Positions 45,847 through 54,525 of a stretch of DNA of 64,000 nucleotides are shown here, in pieces. The stretch spans positions 124,001-188,000 of the forward strand of contig JODP01000021.1 of assembly GCA_000719025.1 (NCBI GenBank), read 5' to 3'. A model generated the notes under the pieces. The model saw only the letters and a program-made list of their open reading frames with translations, made no database searches and had not been told where the DNA came from. Both the position numbers and the translations under genes were made by a program. This DNA is from Kineosporia aurantiaca JCM 3230. Its GTDB lineage: Bacteria; Actinomycetota; Actinomycetes; Actinomycetales; Kineosporiaceae. The stretch's first letter is position 1; the number at the start of each line of letters is the position of its first letter.

Positions 45847-46840
45847 AGACCTGGTGCAGGATGTTGATGTAGGTGCCGTGGCCGTTGGCGCTGGACCATT
45901 GCTTCGCGGACTCGACCGCGGTGCCCTCGCCCCACTCGTTGTAGCTGATGATCAGCTGGAACGGGGCCTTCGACCGGGCCACTGTGGTCACGTCGGCGCG
46001 GAACCGCTTCGGGCTGCGGGTCTTGTCCGCCTTGGTCTTGTCCACCGCGAAGAACCCGGGTGAGGCGATCGCCGAGTAGCCCTTCTGCACGTCCAGGCCG
46101 TCGGCGTACTGGTGCCAGCCCTGGGGTTGCTGGGCGCAGTCCTGATAGCCGCCGAACACCTTGAGCACGACGTAGTACTGGGCCGTCCGGTTGGCCTTGG
46201 CCCAGCGGGAGGCCATCGCGCAGCCGTCCTTCCCGTCGGCCCAGACGAAGATCACCGGCTTGCCCTTGACGTGCAGCCAGGCCGGCTGGTCCGAGTACTT
46301 GCGCAGGTACTTCAGGTCGGCCGCGATCTGCTTGGCGGTGGGGTTCCCGTACCCCTCCTTCTCGTAGTACGCCGACCAGGAGAAGTTCAGCTTGGTGGCG
46401 CGGGCCATCATCAGCGGCAGTCGCTTGTCCTCCCGCTTGCCCTTGCCCCACCAGGAAGCGATGCCGGCCTGCAGCCCGGCGTACTTCATGTCCTTGATCT
46501 GCCGGTCGATCGTCGAGGCCTTGTCCATGCTGTACTTACCGGCCGACGGGTCGAACTGGCTGCCGCCCGACTTGCCGGCGAAATTCTCGCTGTACCAGGG
46601 GTAGACGAAGGCCGCGCGGATCGGGAACTTGGTGTTGACGATCGCCGGGGCCTTGGCCGCGGCGGCAACGGGAGCCGCGGTGGCATCGGGAGCCGCGGTG
46701 GCATCGGGAGCAGCGGTTGCTGCCGGAGCCGCGGAATCGGAGCCGATCAGGCCGACCGCGTGCCCCGCCCCCGCGGCGCCGAGCACCAGGGCGCCGGCGA
46801 TCGGGAAGGCGATGGCCTTCTTGGCCAGGAAAGTGCGCAT
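45827..46840 (-). CDS. Secreted GH99/GH71-like glycoside hydrolase-type protein
   Basis: 337 residues with a signal peptide (MRTFLAKKAIAFPIAGALVLGAAGAGHAV) and an Ala/Pro/Asp/Thr repeat (APDATAAPDATAAPVAAA). A TIM-barrel-like domain follows: FPIRAAFVYPWYSENF, then AGLQAGIASWWGKGKREDKRL, then KPVIFVWADG, then the conserved end ISYNEWGEGTAVESAKQW with likely catalytic Glu. Related proteins act on alpha-mannose- or glucose-containing glycans. The substrate here is open. Its 3' end overlaps the converging EamA-like gene by 20 bp. Confidence 0.82.
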   Translation of the reverse strand: MRTFLAKKAIAFPIAGALVLGAAGAGHAVGLIGSDSAAPAATAAPDATAAPDATAAPVAAAAKAPAIVNTKFPIRAAFVYPWYSENFAGKSGGSQFDPSAGKYSMDKASTIDRQIKDMKYAGLQAGIASWWGKGKREDKRLPLMMARATKLNFSWSAYYEKEGYGNPTAKQIAADLKYLRKYSDQPAWLHVKGKPVIFVWADGKDGCAMASRWAKANRTAQYYVVLKVFGGYQDCAQQPQGWHQYADGLDVQKGYSAIASPGFFAVDKTKADKTRSPKRFRADVTTVARSKAPFQLIISYNEWGEGTAVESAKQWSSANGHGTYINILHQVFRAYPR

Positions 46841-46996
46841 GCTCGGTTTCTCCCACGTCGTTCGCCGGTCGTGGGAGAAGAAAGCCGCAGAAAGCGTCGT
46901 GCCGAGGTAAAGGTGCCGCTATCGGCGTCCAAAATCGTCTGCCCAATGGATTTTCGTAAAATAATGAACCGGGCGGCCGATCTGGACGTAGCCGGA

Positions 46997-48784
46997 TCAG
47001 ACCCCGCCGATGCCGTAGTCCCGGATCTTCCGGTAGATCGTCGCCCGGGACATTCCCAGCTCGGCGCAGGCCCGGGTCTTGTTCCCGCCGTGGGTGGTCA
47101 GGCTGCGCACGATCGCGTCCCGTTCCAGCGCCTCGAGCTGGCTGAGCTGGCGGCGGATCGCCGAGCGGGCCTCGGCCGGCAGGTCGGCGGCGTGCACCGT
47201 GCCCGAGCGCCGGCGGTTCAGCAGTTCCAGCAGCACCGAGCGCAGCTGGCTCACGTTGCCGGGCCAGGGGGCCCGGGTGAGCTGCTGCATCGCGTCGAAC
47301 CCGAACCGCAGGTTGTGTCCGCGACCCACACTGGCCAGCAACGCTGGAACCAGCTCACCGACGTCCTCACTGTGATGCCGCAGCGAGGGGACGGTGACCG
47401 TGTGCGGGAAGTGCGGGAGCAGGTAGGCGGCGGTCTCGGTGTCGGCGCCCGCGTCGTCCGTGCTCATCGTCAGGGCCACCCAGCAGTCGCCCTCGGCATG
47501 GGTCTGGAGCAGGTCGCCCAGCCCGACCAGGGCCTCCACCGAGAGCCGCTCGGCGTGCCGGATGACCAGCGCGCCCTCGCTCACCAGCTCGCCCGCGACC
47601 TCGTCGAGCCACCCGTCGACCGCCTCCGGCGTGCGCGTGACCTCGCCGTCCAGCACCCGGAAGTGCCCGGCCGGATCGTGCCGGGCCTGCACCGCGCGCA
47701 GCAGGGCCAGCTTCCCGGTGCCCGCCTCCCCGGCCAGCACCAGCCACTCCCGGCTCCGGTAGCAGGCCTCCACCTCGGCCACGCAGCGCTGCCAGACCCC
47801 GCTGCTGCCGACCAGGCCCGGAAGCGAGGCGCCTTCCCGCCGCACCGAAGGACCCTGCTTGCTGAACTGGGCCTCCAGCACCCCACCCAGCTGCCGGCTC
47901 TTGCCGGTCACCGGCCGGTACTTCAGCCGGGCGACCAGGCCACTGGGCAGATCGCAGATCAGGGTGACCGGTCCGGACTCGTCCCGGACGTCCGCCGCCC
48001 ACTCCATCAGCGCGTGCTGATCCGCCGGGTCGAGCGTCCTCCGGGCCCGCTCGTTCATCATCACCACGTCGCCGTTGACCGCCAGGACAACCCCGTTCGT
48101 GCGCTGTGACGTGCGCAGATACTCCCGGAACAGGGCCAGTTCGGTGAGCCCGGCGGCGTTCAGCAGACCCCGCTCGATCCGCTCGGCGCAGGCTCCGGCC
48201 AGGGCCTGCATCATCGCCGCCGACTCACCGGCCCACGAGGTCAGATCGAGCGCGCCGAGCACCGTGCCCCGCACCGGGTGCTTGATCGGGACGCCGGCGC
48301 AGGCCAGCCGTTCCAGGTTCTCGGCGTAGTGCTCGGGCCCGTGCACCAGGGTCGCCCGGCCCTCGCTGAGGGCAGTGCCGATGCCGTTGGTGCCGACGAA
48401 CCGCTCCGCATAGCTGAAACCCGGTGCCAGATGGACGCTGTCGAGATACCGGGCGATCGCCGAGTCCGAGTCCACCCGGTCCAGCACCACGCCCTGGGCG
48501 TCGGTCAGGATGATGCTGACCGGCTCGGAGTGCAGCTGTTCGCCGAGCTCCCGCAGGATCGGCGCCGCGCAGGTGACCAGCGGGGACTCGGTGTCCAGAT
48601 CGGTGACGTAGGGCAGCTCGATGTGGTCGGCCTCGACCCCGCGCCGATGCGACCGCGACCACGACGCGAGGATCGGCCCGCGCACGACGTTCGGCGAAAC
48701 ATCCTGCTGGGTGAGGAAAAGCTCGCGGGCATGGGCGACTTCGCGCCGCCACGACTGTTCCGACTGATCGGGCGCAGCAAACAT
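46997..48784 (-). CDS. GAF-AAA-Fis transcriptional activator of the monooxygenase operon (AcoR/MimR-like)
   Basis: 595 residues. An N-terminal GAF sensor covers about 75-200 (VVLDRVDSDSAIARYLD, then FVGTNGIGTALSEG, then HPVRGTVLGALDLTSW). A PAS-like part follows (VLAVNGDVVMMNERAR). A central AAA-like region has Walker A GEAGTGK but no GAFTGA loop. A Fis-type helix-turn-helix closes the protein (LTTHGGNKTRACAELGMSRATIYRKIRDYG). Loss of GAFTGA indicates it does not work with sigma-54. It is divergent from prmA, and a palindrome between them is the likely binding site. By analogy with MimR it should sense the substrate or its product. Confidence 0.9.
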   Translation of the reverse strand: MFAAPDQSEQSWRREVAHARELFLTQQDVSPNVVRGPILASWSRSHRRGVEADHIELPYVTDLDTESPLVTCAAPILRELGEQLHSEPVSIILTDAQGVVLDRVDSDSAIARYLDSVHLAPGFSYAERFVGTNGIGTALSEGRATLVHGPEHYAENLERLACAGVPIKHPVRGTVLGALDLTSWAGESAAMMQALAGACAERIERGLLNAAGLTELALFREYLRTSQRTNGVVLAVNGDVVMMNERARRTLDPADQHALMEWAADVRDESGPVTLICDLPSGLVARLKYRPVTGKSRQLGGVLEAQFSKQGPSVRREGASLPGLVGSSGVWQRCVAEVEACYRSREWLVLAGEAGTGKLALLRAVQARHDPAGHFRVLDGEVTRTPEAVDGWLDEVAGELVSEGALVIRHAERLSVEALVGLGDLLQTHAEGDCWVALTMSTDDAGADTETAAYLLPHFPHTVTVPSLRHHSEDVGELVPALLASVGRGHNLRFGFDAMQQLTRAPWPGNVSQLRSVLLELLNRRRSGTVHAADLPAEARSAIRRQLSQLEALERDAIVRSLTTHGGNKTRACAELGMSRATIYRKIRDYGIGGV

Positions 48785-48873
48785 CCGCCGTCCACCGCCT
48801 TTGTGGCCAGAGGGTCACTCCCGAAAGCACACTAACCCGCCCGCCGCCGATTTGGCCCTCCGGAAGTGACCCC

Positions 48874-48890
48874 CGTCTCAGATTGAGACG
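48874..48890. promoter_or_regulatory. Palindromic operator candidate CGTCTCA-GAT-TGAGACG
   Basis: Perfect 7-bp arms with a 3-bp spacer, lying in the 168-bp divergent region between the activator gene and prmA, 62 bp before the prmA start. It is the best candidate site for the GAF/Fis regulator. Confidence 0.7.
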
Positions 48891-48952
48891 CCCAACGGTT
48901 CCCGGGCGGGGTGTGATCGAACCCGAACCCACCCGACGTCCGAGGAGGCACG

Positions 48953-50605
48953 TTGAGCAGGCAAAGCCTCAGCAAGGCGCACAAGAAGATCACCGAACTC
49001 TCCTGGGAGCCGACCTTCGCCACCCCGGCGACCCGGTTCGGCACCGACTACACCTTCGAGAAGGCCCCCAAGAAGGACCCGCTCAAGCAGATCCTGCGCT
49101 CCTACTTCCCGATGGAGGAGGAGAAGGACAACCGGGTCTTCGGCGCGATGGACGGCGCGATCCGCGGCAACATGTTCCGCCAGGTCCAGCAGCGCTGGAT
49201 GGAGTGGCAGAAGCTGTTCCTCTCAATCATCCCGTTCCCGGAGATCTCCGCGGCCCGGGCGATGCCGATGGCGATCGACGCGGTGCCCAACCCGGAGATC
49301 CACAACGGGCTGGCCGTGCAGATGATCGACGAGGTCCGGCACTCGACGATCCAGATGAACCTCAAGCGGCTCTACATGAACCACTACATCGACCCGGCCG
49401 GGTTCGACATGAGCGAGAAGGCGTTCGCGAACAACTACGCGGGCACCATCGGCCGGCAGTTCGGCGAGGGGTTCATCACCGGTGACGCGATCACCGCGGC
49501 GAACATCTACCTCACCGTGGTGGCCGAGACCGCCTTCACCAACACGCTCTTCGTGGCCATGCCCTCGGAGGCCGCCGCCAACGGTGACTACCTGCTGCCG
49601 ACCGTGTTCCACTCGGTCCAGTCGGACGAGTCGCGGCACATCAGCAACGGCTACTCGATCCTGCTGATGGCCCTGGCCGACGAGAGCAACCGGCAGCTGC
49701 TCGAGCGCGACCTGCGCTACGCCTGGTGGAACAACCACTGCGTGGTGGACGCGGCGATCGGCACCTTCATCGAGTACGGCACCAAGGACCGGCGCAAGGA
49801 CCGGGACTCCTACGCCGAGATGTGGCGCCGCTGGATCTACGACGACTACTACCGCAGCTACCTGATCCCGCTGGAGAAGTACGGCCTGAAGATCCCGCAC
49901 GACCTGGTCGAGGAGGCCTGGAACCGGATCTCCACCAAGGGCTACGTGCACGAGGTGGCGCAGTTCTTCGCCACCGGCTGGCCGGTGAACTACTGGCGGA
50001 TCGACCCGATGACCGACCAGGACTTCGAGTGGTTCGAGACCAAGTACCCCGGCTGGTACAACAAGTACGGCGTCTGGTGGGAGAACTACAACCGGCTGCG
50101 CTACCCGGGCCGGAACAAGCCGATCGCCTTCGAGGACGTCGACTACCAGTACCCGCACCGGTGCTGGACCTGCATGGTGCCGTGCCTGATCCGCCCGGAC
50201 ATGGTGACCGAGAAGGTCGACGGGCAGTGGCGCACCTACTGCTCCGAGACCTGCGCGTGGACCGACATCAAGGCGTTCCGGCCGGAGTTCGAGGGACGCC
50301 CGACCCCCAACATGGGACGTCTGACCGGTCACCGGGAGTGGGAGACCCTGCACCACAACCACGACCTGGCCGAAGTGATCAGCGACCTGGGGTACGTCCG
50401 CGACGACGGGAAGACGCTGGTCCCGCAGCCGCACCTGGACCTGGACGACCCGAAGAAGCTGTGGACCCTGGACGACGTCCGGGGCATCACCTTCCAGAGC
50501 CCGAACGTGCTGCTCAACCAGATGTCCGACGCGGAACGGGAAGCAGCGGTGGCGGCTTACAAGGCGGGTGGCCCGGGCGGGCGCCCCGCCCCCGCCGCAG
50601 TCTGA
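48953..50605 (+). CDS. prmA: Propane/phenol-type binuclear-iron monooxygenase, hydroxylase large subunit
   Basis: 550 residues from a TTG with a strong SD (GAGGAGG). The two iron-binding sets are complete: Glu97, Glu127 and His130 (DEVRH), then Glu192, Glu226 and His229 (DESRH). The carboxyl third has a CWTCMVPCLIRPDMV and TYCSETC cysteine region typical of PrmA/MimA. With PrmC it forms the hydroxylase that inserts oxygen from O2 into propane, and in the mycobacterial homologue also acetone and phenol. The real substrate here is not known. It heads an operon of eight genes in the canonical order. Confidence 0.96.
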   Translation: MSRQSLSKAHKKITELSWEPTFATPATRFGTDYTFEKAPKKDPLKQILRSYFPMEEEKDNRVFGAMDGAIRGNMFRQVQQRWMEWQKLFLSIIPFPEISAARAMPMAIDAVPNPEIHNGLAVQMIDEVRHSTIQMNLKRLYMNHYIDPAGFDMSEKAFANNYAGTIGRQFGEGFITGDAITAANIYLTVVAETAFTNTLFVAMPSEAAANGDYLLPTVFHSVQSDESRHISNGYSILLMALADESNRQLLERDLRYAWWNNHCVVDAAIGTFIEYGTKDRRKDRDSYAEMWRRWIYDDYYRSYLIPLEKYGLKIPHDLVEEAWNRISTKGYVHEVAQFFATGWPVNYWRIDPMTDQDFEWFETKYPGWYNKYGVWWENYNRLRYPGRNKPIAFEDVDYQYPHRCWTCMVPCLIRPDMVTEKVDGQWRTYCSETCAWTDIKAFRPEFEGRPTPNMGRLTGHREWETLHHNHDLAEVISDLGYVRDDGKTLVPQPHLDLDDPKKLWTLDDVRGITFQSPNVLLNQMSDAEREAAVAAYKAGGPGGRPAPAAV

Positions 50606-50619
50606 TCGGGCCCCTATTC

Positions 50620-50667
50620 GCCCGTGATCATGCCGAACCGCCCCCGTGATCATGCAGGTGCGCCCCT
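50620..50667. repeat. Two forward copies of the GTGATCATG repeat, prmA-prmB gap
   Basis: CCCGTGATCATGCCGAACCG and CCCCGTGATCATGCAGGTGC in tandem, same orientation, within the 142-bp space between prmA and prmB. Confidence 0.9.
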
Positions 50668-50674
50668 AGGCCGG

Positions 50675-50714
50675 CCTCGGTGGCGGCGGTCCTCAGCTTC
50701 GGCCGCCACCGAGG
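50675..50714 (+). terminator. Intra-operon hairpin between prmA and prmB
   Basis: Perfect 13-bp arms CCTCGGTGGCGGC (50675-50687) and GCCGCCACCGAGG (50702-50714), followed by a weak TCTTC run. It could attenuate or process the operon transcript so that prmA is made in excess. Confidence 0.6.
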
Positions 50715-50747
50715 TCTTCACCCCCTTCCCGATTCTGGAGTGCGTTC

Positions 50748-51806
50748 ATGGGTGACAAGCACCGCGTCCACTTCGAGCCGGTCGACCTGGAGATGGAGGT
50801 CGACGAGGACGAGACCGTGCTGGACGCCGCGTTCCGGCAGGGCATCGCCCTGATGCACGGCTGCCGGGAGGGTCAGTGCTCGGCCTGCAAGTCGTTCCTG
50901 CTCGACGGGGACGTGCAGATGGCCCGCTACTCCACCTTCGCGCTCGCGGACTACGAGAGCGAGGAGGGCTATGTGCTGCTGTGCAAGACCCACGCGTACA
51001 GCGACCTCGAGGTCGAGCTGATCAACTACGACGAGGATGAACTGCGCAACGCGGTGCCGATCCAGACCGTGCGCACCTCGATCGCCGCGATCACCCCGCT
51101 CACCGGCGACATCGTCTCGCTGAAGCTGAAACTGGCGGAGGGGGAACGGTTCGTGCACAAGGCCGGGCAGTACTCCGAGATCCGGCGTCCGGACAGCGAT
51201 GTCAAGCGGTCGTTCTCGATGGCCACCACCCCGGCCTCCACCGACGAGAACGGCGAGATCGAGTTCATCATCAAGAAGTACCCCGGTGGGCACTTCTCCG
51301 GTCTGCTCGACTCGACGCTGCGGCCCGGCGACGAGATCGATCTGACCGGACCGTACGGCTCCTGCACGATCCGGGCGTCCTCCGACCGAAGGATCGTCTG
51401 CATCGCCGGGGGAGCGGGGATGGCCCCGATCCTGTCGCTGCTGCGCCGGCTGGCCGAGTCCGGGACCGAGCGCCCGGTGGTCTTCTACTACGGCGCGCGG
51501 ACCGCGGACGACTTGTTCTACCTGCCGGAGATCATCTCACTCGGCCTGAAGATCAAGGACTTCCGGTTCGTCCCGGCGCTCTCCCACGTGGACCACGCGG
51601 AATGGGGGACGCTCGGGGTCACCGGGGATTTCGGGCTGATCACGGACGTCGTGGACCGGCAGGAGCCGGATCTCACCGAGACCGACTGCTACCTCTGCGG
51701 TCCGCCGCCGATGGTGGACGCCGCGATCGCCCTGCTGGAGAGCAAGGACGTACCGAACGACCGGATCTACTTCGACAAGTTCACCACCAGTGTCTCCGAG
51801 AGCTGA
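50748..51806 (+). CDS. prmB: Monooxygenase NADH reductase component
   Basis: 352 residues. The N-terminal plant-type [2Fe-2S] ferredoxin has Cys39, Cys44, Cys47 and Cys79 (CREGQCSAC...LCK). The FAD-binding domain follows with KRSFSMATTP, then the NAD-binding domain with CIAGGAGMAPILSLL and YYGARTADDLFYL. It passes electrons from NADH to the di-iron hydroxylase. It is separated from prmA by 142 bp containing repeats and a hairpin, but lies only 11 bp before prmC. Confidence 0.96.
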   Translation: MGDKHRVHFEPVDLEMEVDEDETVLDAAFRQGIALMHGCREGQCSACKSFLLDGDVQMARYSTFALADYESEEGYVLLCKTHAYSDLEVELINYDEDELRNAVPIQTVRTSIAAITPLTGDIVSLKLKLAEGERFVHKAGQYSEIRRPDSDVKRSFSMATTPASTDENGEIEFIIKKYPGGHFSGLLDSTLRPGDEIDLTGPYGSCTIRASSDRRIVCIAGGAGMAPILSLLRRLAESGTERPVVFYYGARTADDLFYLPEIISLGLKIKDFRFVPALSHVDHAEWGTLGVTGDFGLITDVVDRQEPDLTETDCYLCGPPPMVDAAIALLESKDVPNDRIYFDKFTTSVSES

Positions 51807-51817
51807 GGGGTTCCGCT

Positions 51818-52930
51818 ATGGCAGCACCTGTGAAAAAGCCCGACGCAGTGCGCAGTTTCCCGAAGCCGGAGTTCACCGACGCCGAGGCCGGCGCGCTGGA
51901 CTTCCCGAGCTCGAACAGCCGCTCCTACAACTATTTCAAGCCGGCCAAGCTGCGCGCCACCACCTATGAGGACGTCACCTTCGACGTCCAGCCGGACCCG
52001 GAACGGCACCTCACCCAGGGCTGGATCTACGGATTCGCCGACGGTGAGGGCGGCTACCCGCAGGACTGGACGGCGGTGAAATCCTCCGACTGGCACCAGT
52101 TCCGGGATCCGAACCAGGAATGGGAACAGACGATCTACCGGAACAACGCCAACGTGGTCCGGCAGATCCAGCAGAACCTGGCCAACGCCAAGCTGGCCAA
52201 GGCGTACCAGAGCTGGAGCCCGGGCTGGATCCGGTTCGTCGAGCGCAACCTGGGCGCCTGGATGCACGCCGAGAACGGGATCGGGCTGCACGTTTTCGTC
52301 GCCTGCCAGCGCTCGGCGCCGACCAACATGATCAACAACGCGATTGCCGTGAACAGCGCCCACAAGATGCGTTTCGCCCAGGACCTGGCCCTCTACAACC
52401 TGGACCTGGGCGAGGCCGACATCGGCTTCGACGGCTCGGTGCACCGCGAGGTCTGGCAGGAGGACCCGGTCTGGCAGGGGGTGCGGGAGAACGCCGAGCG
52501 GCTGACCGCGATCGGTGACTGGGGCGAGGCCCTGTTCGCCACCAACGTGGTCTACGAAACCCTGGTCGGCGGGCTGTTCCGCAGTCACCTGGTGATGCAG
52601 ATCAGCGCCCGCAACGGCGACTACGTCACGCCCTCGCTGGTCGGCACCGGGGAGAACGACTACGCCCGCGACCTGGCCTACACCCGGGCGCTGTTCACCC
52701 TGCTGGTGCGCGATCCCGAGCACGGCGCCGAGAACACCGCGAAGCTGCAGGAGTGGCTGGGGGCGTGGCTGCCGGTCAGCCTGCACGCCGCCCAGGAACT
52801 GCAGCCGATCTGGTCGCACCCGGCCGAGCGGGTGGTGCCCTTCGCCGAGTCGTTCGCGGCCGCCAAGGGAGACCTGCGCACCATCCTGGCCGACCTCGGG
52901 CTGGCCGAGCCGAAGGAGCTTAGTGCATGA
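51818..52930 (+). CDS. prmC: Monooxygenase hydroxylase small (beta) subunit
   Basis: 370 residues from the ATG at 51818 (SD GAGGGG); the longer upstream frame reads through prmB and is not real. It resembles the structural, iron-free beta subunit of soluble di-iron monooxygenases: RTFPKPEF-like start (RSFPKPEFTDAEAGALDFP), SRSYNYFKPAKLRATTYEDVT, and a long helical core. It pairs with PrmA to form the hydroxylase. It overlaps prmD by 4 bp (ATGA). Confidence 0.95.
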   Translation: MAAPVKKPDAVRSFPKPEFTDAEAGALDFPSSNSRSYNYFKPAKLRATTYEDVTFDVQPDPERHLTQGWIYGFADGEGGYPQDWTAVKSSDWHQFRDPNQEWEQTIYRNNANVVRQIQQNLANAKLAKAYQSWSPGWIRFVERNLGAWMHAENGIGLHVFVACQRSAPTNMINNAIAVNSAHKMRFAQDLALYNLDLGEADIGFDGSVHREVWQEDPVWQGVRENAERLTAIGDWGEALFATNVVYETLVGGLFRSHLVMQISARNGDYVTPSLVGTGENDYARDLAYTRALFTLLVRDPEHGAENTAKLQEWLGAWLPVSLHAAQELQPIWSHPAERVVPFAESFAAAKGDLRTILADLGLAEPKELSA

Positions 52931-53274
52931 GTGACATGGTTTTCGGGGCCGAGACCGGGTCCTCGAACATGTGTGGCGTCACCCTGATGAACAACCAGAA
53001 CGGGTACGTCGTGGCCGAGGTGATGCGGGCCAAGGACGGCGTCGAGATCTCGGAGTACCCCTCGATGATCCGGGTGGACGGCCAGCGCCTGCTCACCTTC
53101 GACTTCGACGAGATCACCCAGGCTCTCGGGGCGGACTTCGACCAGTCCGACTTCGAGGAGATCATGTCCACCCACTACGGCCGGATGGTCCACTTCGACG
53201 ACCGGACGATGCTCTTCGCCAATCCCGAGGACGCCGCCGAGTACATCGATTTCGACCTCAAGGTCGTCGAGTAA
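52927..53274 (+). CDS. prmD: Monooxygenase coupling (effector) protein
   Basis: 115 residues, the size of MmoB/DmpM-type effector proteins. They carry no cofactor and bind the hydroxylase to couple NADH use to substrate oxidation. Visible features are CGVTLMNNQNGYVVAEVM, EYPSMIRVDGQRLLTFDFDEI and the terminal HYGRMVHFDDRTMLFANPEDA. Its start overlaps the prmC stop. A large inverted-repeat block follows its stop. Confidence 0.95.
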   Translation: MSDMVFGAETGSSNMCGVTLMNNQNGYVVAEVMRAKDGVEISEYPSMIRVDGQRLLTFDFDEITQALGADFDQSDFEEIMSTHYGRMVHFDDRTMLFANPEDAAEYIDFDLKVVE

Positions 53275-53277
53275 CCC

Positions 53278-53434
53278 CCTCGTGATCATGGACTTCTTTC
53301 CCCGTGATCATGGACTTCATTCCCCGTGATCATGGACTTCTTCCCCGGTGATCATGGAGTTCCTCGGGAGTGAAAAGTCCATGATCACGAGGGAGAAACT
53401 CCATGATCACGGGGGAGAAAGTCCATGATCACGG
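53278..53434. repeat. Giant palindrome of seven GTGATCATGGA repeats, prmD-amidohydrolase gap
   Basis: Four forward units (near 53281, 53303, 53325 and 53347; CCCCGTGATCATGGACTTCTT) face three inverted units (ending near 53390, 53412 and 53433; AAGTCCATGATCACGG) around a short CTCGGGAGTGAAA centre. The whole block can fold as one long stem. It fills the 195-bp gap between prmD and the amidohydrolase gene. Confidence 0.95.
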
Positions 53435-53469
53435 AAAAGTTTGCTGGTTTTTAGGCTGAGGAGAGAACC

Positions 53470-54525
53470 GTGTACGAGAAAGACGGAGAGAAGTACTTCA
53501 TCGTCGACAGCCACATCCACTACTGGAACGGGGGCGCCGACAACCAGAAGAACCGCTACGGGGCCGGTTTCACCGGTTGCTTCTACGATTACCAGAAGAA
53601 CCTGAGCCCGGCCGAGTACGTCTGGGACCTGGAGAAGTTCGGCAAGTACACCGAGGACGACCTGATCCACGACCTGTTCGACATCGGCTACGTGGACAAG
53701 GGCATCTTCCAGCCCACCTACCTGACCGATTTCTACACCGAGGGTTTCAACACCACCGAGCGCAACGGCACCCTGGCCGAGAAGCACCCGGACCGGCTGC
53801 AGACCAACGGCGCCTTCGACCCGCGCGACGGTGAGGCCGGCATCGAGGCCCTGGAGAAGCTGCACGAGCGCTGGGGATTCCAGGGCGTGAAGCTGTACAC
53901 CGCCGAGTGGAAGGGCGAGTCCAAGGGCTACAAGCTCACCGACCCGTGGTCCTACCGGTACCTGGAGAAGTGCGAGCAGCTGGGCGTGAAGAACATTCAC
54001 ATCCACAAGGGCCCGACGATCTACCCGCTGAACCGGGACGCGTTCGACGTCGCCGACGTGGACGACGTGGCCACCGCCTTCCCCAACCTGAACTTCATCA
54101 TCGAGCACGTCGGCCTGCCCCGGCTGGAGGACTTCTGCTGGATCGCCACCCAGGAGCCGAACGTCTACGGCGGCCTGGCGGTGGCGATGCCGTTCATGTT
54201 CAGCCGGCCGCGGTACTTCGCCCAGATCATCGGCGAGCTGCTGTACTGGCTCGACGAGAACCGGCTGACCTTCGCCAGCGACTACGCGATCTGGCAGCCC
54301 AAGTGGCTGGTCGAGATGTTCGTCGACTTCCAGATCCCGGAGGACATGCAGAGCGAGTACGGCGTGCTCACCACCGACGTGAAGAAGAAGATCCTCGGGC
54401 TCAACGCGGCGAAGCTGTACGGGTTCGAGGTGCCCGAAGAGGCCCAGGTGAAGACGCCCGGGCTGGAGACCGGGGCGGCGATCGGCTCGGCGCCGGTCGA
54501 CGAGACCCACCCGGTGACGGCATGA
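53470..54525 (+). CDS. Amidohydrolase-family protein of the monooxygenase cluster
   Basis: 351 residues from a GTG with SD GAGGAGAG. The metal-binding amidohydrolase-2 (ACMSD-like) pattern is seen: VDSHIHYW (HxH) at the N-terminus, NIHIHKGPT and FIIEHVGLPRLED in the middle, and ASDYAIWQPKW with the catalytic Asp near the end. This gene is a constant companion of prm/mim clusters. It may hydrolyse a pathway intermediate or help maturation; its reaction is not established here. Its stop overlaps the following start by 4 bp. Confidence 0.9.
   Translation: MYEKDGEKYFIVDSHIHYWNGGADNQKNRYGAGFTGCFYDYQKNLSPAEYVWDLEKFGKYTEDDLIHDLFDIGYVDKGIFQPTYLTDFYTEGFNTTERNGTLAEKHPDRLQTNGAFDPRDGEAGIEALEKLHERWGFQGVKLYTAEWKGESKGYKLTDPWSYRYLEKCEQLGVKNIHIHKGPTIYPLNRDAFDVADVDDVATAFPNLNFIIEHVGLPRLEDFCWIATQEPNVYGGLAVAMPFMFSRPRYFAQIIGELLYWLDENRLTFASDYAIWQPKWLVEMFVDFQIPEDMQSEYGVLTTDVKKKILGLNAAKLYGFEVPEEAQVKTPGLETGAAIGSAPVDETHPVTA

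Noticed and set aside
46112..48109. A 665-codon plus-strand frame
   Set aside because: It is antisense to the GH99-like and GAF/Fis genes, both of which have clear domains. The frame has no recognisable fold.
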